Shown one piece after another: positions 1 to 5,615 of a stretch of 7,228 nt of DNA. The notes beneath the pieces are model-generated. The model had not been told where the DNA came from, made no database searches, and saw nothing but the letters and a program-made list of their open reading frames with translations. The stretch comes from G713 sp034717835 (GTDB lineage Bacteria > Chloroflexota > Anaerolineae > B4-G1 > SLSP01), in assembly GCA_034717835.1 (NCBI GenBank), contig JAYELZ010000002.1, positions 1-7,228 on the forward strand, in the 5' to 3' direction. The number at the start of each line of letters is the position of its first letter. Position 1 is the first letter of the stretch. The position numbers and the translations under genes are program-made.

Positions 1-5
1 AGGAG
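1..5 (+). promoter_or_regulatory. Ribosome binding site of rsmH (AGGAG)
   Basis: AGGAG at the very start of the window is followed by 11 bases and then the ATG of rsmH. The spacing is slightly long but usable, and it supports the ATG at 17. The upstream promoter and any mraZ gene lie outside the window. Confidence 0.6.
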
Positions 6-16
6 AACCCGGCGCT

Positions 17-976
17 ATGGGAGAACCTGAAGATTTAGTGACCAATTCCTCTGGAGAGCATATTTCGGTACTGTTGGCCGAGGTATTGGAAGGCTTGGTG
101 TTACGCGCTGGGGGGAGATATATTGATTGCACAGTGGGGGGCGCGGGACATGCGGCCGCTATCTTGGCAGCGAGTGCTCCCACCGGACGTCTGTTGGGGC
201 TGGATCGCGATCCAGTCGCTGCTGCGCGGGCCGCCAGCCGTCTGACACGTTTTGGGGAGCGCGCGCGAGTGGTGCATTCATCTTATGCGCAGCTCACCGC
301 CGTGGCTCGCGCTGCGGGCTTCTCCTCCGTGGATGGCATTCTCTTTGATTTGGGATTTTCCTCTTTTCAGATTGACGACCCCGAACGCGGTTTCGCTTTC
401 CGTTTCGACGGCCCCTTAGATATGCGCTACGATCCGAGCAGTATGGATCCCACGGCCGCCGACTTGATCAACCAATCAACGGAAGACGAATTAGTCGCTA
501 TTCTCTGGCAGTATGGGGAAGAGCGCCAGAGTAGACGGATCGCGCGAGCCTTGATGTGCGCGCGGCCCATCCATACCACCGTTGGATTAGCGGAGGTGGT
601 CTCCCTGGCGGTGGGGGGGCGGCGCGGGCGGCGACTTCATCCGGCCACCCGCACCTTTCAAGCCTTGCGGATTGCGGTCAACCAGGAGTTGGAGCTCCTG
701 AGCGCCGTGCTCCCCCAGGCGTTGGCCCTCTTGCGGCCCGGTGGGCGGTTGGTGGTGATTGCGTTCCATTCATTGGAAGACCGCATCGTCAAGCGATTTT
801 TCAAACGTGAGTCCCAGGATTGCATTTGTCCGCCGGAGCTACCAGTATGTCGTTGTGAGCATCGGGCCTCTTTGCGCTGGGTCGGTTCGCAGCCGGTGCA
901 AGCTACTGAGGTCGAGATTGAGTCAAATCTGCGTAGTCGTAGTGCTAAACTCCGCGTGGTGGAGAAAATAGCGTAG
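17..976 (+). CDS. rsmH: 16S rRNA (cytosine(1402)-N4)-methyltransferase RsmH (MraW)
   Basis: SAM-dependent cytoplasmic enzyme that methylates N4 of C1402 in the 16S rRNA decoding centre. The 319 residues match the family's usual length of about 310. Visible in order: the N-terminal EHISVLL (residues 14-20, family HxPVLL); the SAM-binding DCTVGGAGH (37-45); LGLDRDP (60-66); DGILFDLGFSSFQIDDPERGF (106-126), which carries the typical DLGxSSxQ(I/L)D; DMRYD (135-139); HPATRTFQALRIAVNQEL (208-225); FHSLEDRIVK (250-259); and the C-terminal SNLRSRSAKLRVVE (303-316). Four cysteines form CxC-x6-CxC at 269-280, a pattern I recall in many RsmH proteins. The ATG at 17 is preceded by AGGAG and leaves a normal short N-terminus before EHISVLL. 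A run of seven G at 613-619 lies in frame within the gene. Position ahead of ftsL and ftsI is the classic dcw arrangement. Identification is secure. Confidence 0.97.
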   Translation: MGEPEDLVTNSSGEHISVLLAEVLEGLVLRAGGRYIDCTVGGAGHAAAILAASAPTGRLLGLDRDPVAAARAASRLTRFGERARVVHSSYAQLTAVARAAGFSSVDGILFDLGFSSFQIDDPERGFAFRFDGPLDMRYDPSSMDPTAADLINQSTEDELVAILWQYGEERQSRRIARALMCARPIHTTVGLAEVVSLAVGGRRGRRLHPATRTFQALRIAVNQELELLSAVLPQALALLRPGGRLVVIAFHSLEDRIVKRFFKRESQDCICPPELPVCRCEHRASLRWVGSQPVQATEVEIESNLRSRSAKLRVVEKIA

Positions 977-982
977 CTATTT
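966..982. repeat. Perfect inverted repeat across the rsmH stop codon
   Basis: AAATAGC-GTA-GCTATTT: seven paired bases around a three-base centre. The rsmH TAG stop (974-976) lies in the centre and right arm. As RNA it could form a small, mostly A-U hairpin. No T-run follows, so it does not look like a classical intrinsic terminator. It could be a protein-binding palindrome, a weak attenuator or chance in AT-rich DNA. Confidence 0.5.
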
Positions 983-985
983 AAC

Positions 986-1003
986 TTGAAAAAGTATTTT
1001 CAA
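986..1003. repeat. Perfect inverted repeat TTGAAAA-AGTA-TTTTCAA
   Basis: Seven paired bases around a four-base loop, starting three bases after the preceding inverted repeat ends. One G-C pair per arm makes a weak RNA hairpin. The palindrome would suit a dimeric DNA-binding protein equally well. The right arm overlaps the first GTATTTTC copy of the adjacent direct repeat. Confidence 0.5.
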
Positions 1004-1012
1004 TGTATTTTC
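994..1012. repeat. Direct repeat GTATTTTC x2, 11-base period
   Basis: GTATTTTC occurs at 994-1001 and again at 1005-1012, separated by AAT, so the copies start 11 bases apart, about one helical turn. The complement of the shared core, GAAAATA, is also present at 964-970 at the end of rsmH. Two same-face sites could bind a regulator, but the low complexity of the DNA makes chance plausible. Confidence 0.4.
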
Positions 1013-1091
1013 TGCGCTTGTCAGTGCCCGTCCGTATTCTAGCGCCTGAATTAGTAAACTTAATTTTTAATCTGCAAGTTATTACAAAATT

Positions 1092-1415
1092 ATGAGCGTA
1101 CTCTGGCAACAACGCACTCATGGCGTCCAACGCCAAAAAGAGCAGCAAACCCGGGACACCGCGAGATTCTTCCTGTTGATTCTCGTGGCGTTGTTGGTAT
1201 TGGCGGCTTTTTATGTGATGTTGGCGGCTGGGAATGTGAAGTTGGGGGAAGCGGTTTGGAGATGCGAGCAGGAGTTGGTTCAAGAAGAGCGGGAGAATCA
1301 GATTTTGATAGTGGAGATTGCGCGTTTAGGCTCTATCCCGGAATTGCAACGGCGGGCAACGGAGATGGGCTATGTGCCGGCGACTAAGATTGATTATATC
1401 CAGGTGACGGAATAA
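1092..1415 (+). CDS. ftsL: FtsL-like/DivIC-family cell division protein (septum formation initiator type)
   Basis: Small bitopic membrane protein of 107 residues, close to the usual FtsL length. Layout: a polar, basic cytoplasmic tail (1-25, rich in Q, R and K), one hydrophobic segment (about 26-46, FFLLILVALLVLAAFYVMLAA), then a charged helical stretch with coiled-coil character (about 49-78, many E and spaced L/V/I), and a C-terminal SIPELQRRATEMGYVPA (81-97), a pattern typical of FtsL/DivIC proteins. FtsL forms a complex with FtsB/DivIC and FtsQ/DivIB that recruits and activates FtsW and FtsI at the septum. The place between rsmH and ftsI is the standard ftsL position and is the main support, since this family diverges fast. 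The ATG has no clear Shine-Dalgarno sequence, and no in-frame alternative start before the membrane segment is evident. FtsB/DivIC is the alternative name; context favours FtsL. Confidence 0.82.
   Translation: MSVLWQQRTHGVQRQKEQQTRDTARFFLLILVALLVLAAFYVMLAAGNVKLGEAVWRCEQELVQEERENQILIVEIARLGSIPELQRRATEMGYVPATKIDYIQVTE
1402..1407 (+). promoter_or_regulatory. Ribosome binding site of ftsI (AGGTGA)
   Basis: AGGTGA lies nine bases before the ATG at 1417, inside the last codons of the ftsL-like gene. With only one base between the ftsL-like stop and the ftsI start, the two are probably translationally coupled. Confidence 0.5.
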
Positions 1416-1416
1416 T

Positions 1417-3162
1417 ATGTTACGTGGTCCTGATACTCGCCTGCGTCTGATTACCTCGTTGCTGGTAGCGGCGCTACTGCCCGTCATTGCGCAGTTGGTG
1501 CGCATTCAAATTTTGGAGCATCCGCGTTACGTGGAAGAAGCCGAGCAGTTGATTAGAAGACATTATGGATTGCCGGAACCACCCTGGGGGACAATCTGGG
1601 ATCGTCAAGGCGCGCTACTGATAGGCAATACTCCGGTGTACGATGTGGGGATAGAGGCGAATTTGATTACCGATACCGTGCAGACGGCGCGGCAATTGGC
1701 CCCATTGTTAGCTCGTCCGCCAGCTGAAATCCAAGCGGATTTAACGCTCAATCGAGCCGAGAAGACCTTGGTTCACGTTTGGCGACCATTGGCTAAAGAT
1801 ATTCCGCAAGCCACTCAGGAAAAGATCGCGGCGCTGGGAGTGCCAGGCATCACTTTCTCAGCCGGCTGGAGGCGCTATTATGCAGAAGGTGAGTTGGCCG
1901 CGCATTTGTTGGGCTTTGTGAACGAAGCCGGACAGGGTGCTGGCGTGCAACCGTACTATCTCCGTTTCTTGCAGGGGAAGCAAGTCTCTAATCAAGGCGA
2001 GGTGACGCCCTATGCCGAACCTTTGGCTGAAGAACTGGCGAACGAACATACGATTCCCTATCCCGGCACTGATTTATACCTGACCATTGATCGTACCCTC
2101 CAAGCCTACGTGGAAGGGGAGTTGGCGCAAGCCATCAGGGAATATCATGCCGAGAGTGGTACCATTTTGGTATCCGCTCCGCGTACCGGCGAGATTCTGG
2201 CGTTGGCGAATTATCCTACCTATGAACCGGCGCGTTATTCAGAGTACGCGGCCCGTGATGAAACCGATTGTTTCCAGAATCCGGCGATTAGCTATAATTA
2301 TGAGCCAGGCTCAGTTTTCAAAGTGGTCACAGCCGCGGCGGCGCTGGATTCGGGCCGGGTGGATCTGGACTGGTCGTATCAAGATGTTGGTAGTTTAGAA
2401 TATGGCGGGGTGGTGGTCAAGAATTGGAACCGCGCCGCGTATGGACAGCAAGATTTGGAAGGTGCCCTGGCTCACTCCCTGAATGTGGGCATGGCGACCC
2501 TTTCGACGCGCGTGTTGGGTAAAGAGCTCTTCTACGATTACGTGCGGGCTTTTGGATTTGGGCAACCGACCGGGGTAGGGCTGGCTGGTGAAGCAGCGGG
2601 AGTGGTTCATACTCCCACGGATTGGGATTGGGCAGAGAGCTTTCTGGCGACGAACGCTTATGGGCAGGGAATCGCGGTGACGCCACTCCAGATGCTGTCC
2701 GCCGTGGGCGCCGTGGCGAATGAGGGAACGATGATGCGTCCTTATGTTGTTGGTAAGCGCGTTTATCCGGATGGCGAGGCGGTGCGGGTTCCACCGCATC
2801 CACTCGGACAACCTATCTCGCCGGAGACGGCGGAGACGCTGACTGAATTGTTGGCCCGCGTGGTCGAGCGTGAGATTCCCCTGGCGCAGGTATCGGGATA
2901 TCGCATCGCGGGCAAGAGTGGCACCGCTCAGATTCCCGGCGTGGGGGGCTACGAACAGGAAGCGGTGATCGCATCTTTCATCGGTTTTGGCCCGTTGCCG
3001 GAACCACAATTATTGATTTTTGTTAAGCTTGATCGTCCCGCGGTGGCTCCGGCTTACCGGTGGGGTTCGTACACCGCTGCCCCCGTTTTTCAACGGGTGG
3101 CTGAACGTTTATTTGTATTGCTGGGCATTCCGCCCGATGACGTAGTGGCGACGTCTCAGTAA
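1417..3162 (+). CDS. ftsI: Class B penicillin-binding protein, peptidoglycan D,D-transpeptidase FtsI (PBP2/PBP3 type)
   Basis: Septal transpeptidase that crosslinks peptidoglycan strands outside the membrane, partner of FtsW. The 581 residues match the usual FtsI length. A membrane anchor lies at about 10-30 (hydrophobic LITSLLVAALLPVIAQLV). The PBP dimerisation/pedestal domain follows, with WGTIWDRQG (57-65, family RGxIxDRxG, with Trp where Arg is usual) and the FSAGWRRYYAEGELAAHLLGFV region (147-168). The transpeptidase domain runs from about 215 to 570. Its active-site motifs are S299-V-F-K302 in EPGSVFK, S354-L-N356 in HSLNVGM, and K500-S-G502 in GKSGTAQ (KSG where KTG is more common). 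No C-terminal PASTA domain is present. It follows the ftsL-like gene by one base and precedes murF by 20 bases. The close relative PBP2/MrdA is less likely, given the ftsL neighbour and dcw position. Confidence 0.95.
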   Translation: MLRGPDTRLRLITSLLVAALLPVIAQLVRIQILEHPRYVEEAEQLIRRHYGLPEPPWGTIWDRQGALLIGNTPVYDVGIEANLITDTVQTARQLAPLLARPPAEIQADLTLNRAEKTLVHVWRPLAKDIPQATQEKIAALGVPGITFSAGWRRYYAEGELAAHLLGFVNEAGQGAGVQPYYLRFLQGKQVSNQGEVTPYAEPLAEELANEHTIPYPGTDLYLTIDRTLQAYVEGELAQAIREYHAESGTILVSAPRTGEILALANYPTYEPARYSEYAARDETDCFQNPAISYNYEPGSVFKVVTAAAALDSGRVDLDWSYQDVGSLEYGGVVVKNWNRAAYGQQDLEGALAHSLNVGMATLSTRVLGKELFYDYVRAFGFGQPTGVGLAGEAAGVVHTPTDWDWAESFLATNAYGQGIAVTPLQMLSAVGAVANEGTMMRPYVVGKRVYPDGEAVRVPPHPLGQPISPETAETLTELLARVVEREIPLAQVSGYRIAGKSGTAQIPGVGGYEQEAVIASFIGFGPLPEPQLLIFVKLDRPAVAPAYRWGSYTAAPVFQRVAERLFVLLGIPPDDVVATSQ

Positions 3163-3165
3163 AAT

Positions 3166-3175
3166 GGAGAGAAGG
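3166..3175 (+). promoter_or_regulatory. Ribosome binding site of murF (GGAGAGAAGG)
   Basis: This purine-rich stretch contains GGAGA and GAAGG, the latter seven bases before the ATG at 3183. It fixes the murF start. The 20-base gap from ftsI leaves no room for a separate promoter or for murE. Confidence 0.65.
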
Positions 3176-3182
3176 TTGCGTT

Positions 3183-4604
3183 ATGATTAAGCGGTTAACC
3201 CTGGTGGATTTGATCGAGGGCCTGGGAGGCGGACATCCGGCTGGTCTGGAGATGCCGGTGCATCCGATTTTGGATTCGCGTCAGGCGCAGGTGGGTTCCG
3301 TCTTCTTCGCCTTTGCGGGCGAGAACGTGGATGGACATGCTTACGTTGCGGATGCTTTTGAGCGGGGCGCTGTAGCTGCGGTAGTGGAGCAGGATGTAGC
3401 GGTGGCGGGAAGCATGCTCAATCTCGAGACCGGAGATTATCCCGCGTTACTGACCACGCCATTGGTGATTCGCGTACCGCACGTGCTCCAGGCTTTACAG
3501 CGTGCGGCGGTCTTCTGGCGAGCGCAGATAGTTACTCGCGTGATCGGCATCACGGGCAGTGTGGGGAAAACCACTACCAAGGAAGTGGTGAGTCGCGTAT
3601 TAGCCCGTCGTTATCGTGTGCTGCATAGCTCCGGTTCCTACAATAACGAGATCGGTTTGCCCTTGACTCTCTTGCAGCTGACGAGCGAACATGAACGAAT
3701 TGTGCTGGAAATGGGGATGTATGTGCGCGGTGATATTCATGCGCTGGCAGAAATTGCCCTCCCGCAGTTAGGGGTTCTCACCAATGTGGAGCCGGTTCAT
3801 GCCGAGCGAGCCGGCAGTCTTGAGAATATCGCTCTGGGCAAACGCGAGCTGGTGGAGGCTTTACCGCCGGCTCCCGCCGGGATAGCGATTCTCAACTATG
3901 ATGATGAGCGCGTGCGCGCGATGGCTGCGGCTACCGAGGCGCGGATTTTCTTCTACGGGCTATCTCCAGAGGCGCATCTCTGGGCCGATGAAGTGCAGAG
4001 CTTGGGGCTGGATGGGTTGCGCGTCCGTTTGCACTATGCCGGCGAGACGGTTTACGTGCGGGCGCCGCTCCTGGGACGGCATAGCGTGCATACCATCCTG
4101 CGCGCTACGGCAGTCGGATTGGTTGAAGGGCTGACCTGGCAAGAGATCGTCGAGGGGTTGCAGGCTTCAACGGGGGAGCTGCGCTTGGTCGTTGTGGAGG
4201 GGCCACAAGGCTCCTTGATCATAGATGATACTTATAATTCAAGTCCGCCTTCCGCTCTGGCCGCGCTTAATCTATTGGAGGACCTGGAAGGTCGTAAGAT
4301 CGCCGTGTTGGGGGATATGTTGGAGTTGGGCGCTTATGAGGAGTCTGGGCATCTCAAGGTCGGTTGTCGCGCCGCTGATGTGGTGGCAGAACTGCTGTTA
4401 GTGGGGCAGTTGGCCGAGCTCTTGGCTCGCGGGGCGCGGCTCTGCGGGTTGCCGTCTCAACACGTGCATGTGTTGCCAGATAACGCGGCGGCGGTGACGA
4501 AAATCAAGGAATTGTTGCAGCCGGCGGATATCATCTTGGTAAAAGGCTCGCGCGCTATGCAGATGGAAGATATCGTGGCGGCGCTGAGCAGGGGGGAATT
4601 CTAG
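3183..4604 (+). CDS. murF: UDP-N-acetylmuramoyl-tripeptide--D-alanyl-D-alanine ligase MurF
   Basis: Cytoplasmic ATP-dependent ligase that adds the D-Ala-D-Ala dipeptide to the UDP-MurNAc-tripeptide, the last soluble step before MraY. Length 473, slightly above the usual 450-460. The N-terminal substrate domain (1 to about 100) carries DSR (31-33) and VFFAFAGENVDGHAYVADAFERGA (40-63). The central Mur ligase domain has the P-loop GITGSVGKTTTK (122-133), NNEIGLPLTLL (154-164), LEMGM (175-179), TNVEPVHAERAGSLENIALGKREL (200-223) with K220 as the expected carboxylated lysine, and GRHSVHTILRA (298-308, family GxHNxxN-like, with Ser and Thr replacing Asn). The C-terminal domain has DDTYNSSPPS (348-357), LGDMLELG (376-383) and VKGSRAMQMED (453-463). 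The last motif and DDTYN distinguish MurF from MurE. A loop around 71-95 appears somewhat longer than in typical relatives. Its stop overlaps the mraY GTG by one base. Confidence 0.96.
   Translation: MIKRLTLVDLIEGLGGGHPAGLEMPVHPILDSRQAQVGSVFFAFAGENVDGHAYVADAFERGAVAAVVEQDVAVAGSMLNLETGDYPALLTTPLVIRVPHVLQALQRAAVFWRAQIVTRVIGITGSVGKTTTKEVVSRVLARRYRVLHSSGSYNNEIGLPLTLLQLTSEHERIVLEMGMYVRGDIHALAEIALPQLGVLTNVEPVHAERAGSLENIALGKRELVEALPPAPAGIAILNYDDERVRAMAAATEARIFFYGLSPEAHLWADEVQSLGLDGLRVRLHYAGETVYVRAPLLGRHSVHTILRATAVGLVEGLTWQEIVEGLQASTGELRLVVVEGPQGSLIIDDTYNSSPPSALAALNLLEDLEGRKIAVLGDMLELGAYEESGHLKVGCRAADVVAELLLVGQLAELLARGARLCGLPSQHVHVLPDNAAAVTKIKELLQPADIILVKGSRAMQMEDIVAALSRGEF
4590..4596 (+). promoter_or_regulatory. 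Ribosome binding site supporting the mraY GTG start (AGGGGGG)
   Basis: A G-rich stretch ends seven bases before the GTG at 4604, within the final murF codons. It supports a non-ATG start. The next Met codon (residue 14) would fall inside the first membrane helix. Confidence 0.55.
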
Positions 4605-5602
4605 TGGACTTTGCGCTAATTTTAGCCAGTCTCTCTTTCTTAATGGTCGTCTTTTGGGGGCGGCCTTATCTCAGCCTGCTCCGACATTGGGAGATTGGCA
4701 AGCGCATCCGCATTGACGGGCCGGACGGCCATCTTTCCAAGATGGGCACTCCTACTATGGGCGGTATTCTGATTACTGTGCCGGTGATTCTCATCACGGT
4801 GGCGCTGAACATCTACAATTTGGCGGGGCAGACGGTAATTGGTCAGTCAATTCTGGTGCCGTTAACTGTGATGGGGGCTTACGGGTTGTTGGGCGCGTTC
4901 GATGATCTGGCCGGGGTGCGTGGGGTGCGGCACGGGGAAGGGTTCACGGCGCGCTTCAAAATGCAACTGGAGATCGCGCTCACGCTGCTGGTGGGATTGG
5001 TGCTCTACTACGGGTTGGAGATTCATAGTATCGCCATCCCCGGCGTGGAAGAGAAGATTGATCTGGGATTGTTCTACATTCCCATTGCTATGTTTGTCAT
5101 CATCGGCTCGGCGAACGCGGCCAATTTGACCGATGGCCTGGACGGTCTGGCCGGGATCATCTTAGCCAGTGCGTTCGCGGCTTATGGGGTTATCGCGCAG
5201 TTGCAGGGGCAGATATACCTGGTGCGCTTCTGTTTCACCGTGGTGGGGGCTTCCTTCGCTTTTCTCTGGTACAACGCGCATCCGGCGGAGCTCTTCATGG
5301 GCGATACCGGCTCGCTGGCGCTGGGAGCGACTTTGGGCGTCGTGGCGCTGATGACGGGGCAATGGTTAATCCTGCCAATTGTGATGTTAGTTCCGGTCGC
5401 GGAGACTTTGTCAGTAATGCTTCAGGTATCATATTTCAAATACACTAAACATAAATATGGTGAGGGACGGCGAATCTTCAAAATGACACCGATCCATCAT
5501 CACTTTGAGCTCTTGGGTTGGTCGGAGACGCAGGTGGTGCAGCGTCTCTGGTTGGTGGGGATATTAGCTGCGATGGCCGGCGTGGCGCTGGCATTGATCT
5601 AA
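4604..5602 (+). CDS. mraY: Phospho-N-acetylmuramoyl-pentapeptide-transferase MraY
   Basis: Integral membrane enzyme that transfers phospho-MurNAc-pentapeptide from UDP to undecaprenyl phosphate, giving lipid I. It has 332 residues, shorter than E. coli MraY (360) but within the range for the family, and about ten hydrophobic segments. Diagnostic motifs are KMGTPTMGG (46-54), FDDL with D100 and D101 (99-102), NAANLTDGLDGLAG (171-184) with D177 and D180, LWYNAHPAELFMGDTGSLALG (221-241) with D234, and GRRIFKMTPIHHHFELLGW (288-306) with the three-histidine motif at 298-300. All Asp and His residues expected in the Mg2+ and UDP-MurNAc site are present, so it should be active. Translation starts at GTG 4604, which overlaps the murF TAG by one base (TAGTG), indicating coupling. 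The HHH motif separates MraY from related WecA/TagO sugar-phosphate transferases. Confidence 0.97.
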   Translation: MDFALILASLSFLMVVFWGRPYLSLLRHWEIGKRIRIDGPDGHLSKMGTPTMGGILITVPVILITVALNIYNLAGQTVIGQSILVPLTVMGAYGLLGAFDDLAGVRGVRHGEGFTARFKMQLEIALTLLVGLVLYYGLEIHSIAIPGVEEKIDLGLFYIPIAMFVIIGSANAANLTDGLDGLAGIILASAFAAYGVIAQLQGQIYLVRFCFTVVGASFAFLWYNAHPAELFMGDTGSLALGATLGVVALMTGQWLILPIVMLVPVAETLSVMLQVSYFKYTKHKYGEGRRIFKMTPIHHHFELLGWSETQVVQRLWLVGILAAMAGVALALI

Positions 5603-5605
5603 GCC

Positions 5606-5611
5606 GAGGAG
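5606..5611 (+). promoter_or_regulatory. Ribosome binding site of murD (GAGGAG)
   Basis: A strong GAGGAG sits in the 13-base mraY-murD gap, with only four bases to the ATG at 5616. The next possible in-frame start (GTG at 5637) would cut into the first beta strand VVILG, so 5616 is preferred despite the short spacer. Confidence 0.6.
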
Positions 5612-5615
5612 TGGC

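Larger units (their letters stand above)
977..1091. promoter_or_regulatory. AT-rich gap between rsmH and ftsL-like gene, possible internal promoter or control region
   Basis: This is the only gap longer than 20 bases in the window. It has 36 G or C in 115 bases (about 31%), far below the flanking coding DNA. The left end holds two inverted repeats and a doubled GTATTTTC. Promoter-like pieces exist but do not pair well: TTGAAA (986-991) and TTGTCA (1018-1023) resemble -35 boxes, while TATTTT (1006-1011) and TTTAAT (1066-1071) resemble -10 boxes, but no pair has 16-18 base spacing. Use of TTTAAT would start a transcript only some 14 bases before the ftsL-like ATG. I see no MraZ-type repeated GTGGG boxes. 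A regulatory role is inferred from composition and position only. Confidence 0.35.

Noticed and set aside
966..1012. Intrinsic terminator after rsmH
   Set aside because: The hairpins are A-T rich with few G-C pairs and are not followed by an uninterrupted T-run. The same-strand essential genes downstream also argue against strong termination.
1018..1050. Possible tRNA 3' fragment: GTCCGTATTCTAGCGCC resembles a T-arm followed by an acceptor end, and the reverse translation reads SGARIRTGTD, like products of frames antisense to tRNAs
   Set aside because: The flanking bases do not form a five-pair T stem, the GTTCGA core is not kept, and no D or anticodon arm lies upstream. Chance similarity is more likely.
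981..1283. Antisense open frame of 100 codons covering the AT-rich gap and the start of the ftsL-like gene
   Set aside because: It overlaps the membrane segment of the ftsL-like gene, its product is rich in H, Q and R without a domain, and it has no supporting context. It arises because the reverse frame lacks stops.
2395..3009. Antisense open frame of 204 codons inside ftsI
   Set aside because: It lies wholly opposite the transpeptidase domain of ftsI, has no recognisable motif and no plausible operon context.
3183..4604. The Mur ligase after ftsI being MurE
   Set aside because: DDTYNSSPPS, LGDMLELG and VKGSRAMQMED are MurF signatures, and the MurE amino acid recognition motif (DNPR type) is absent.
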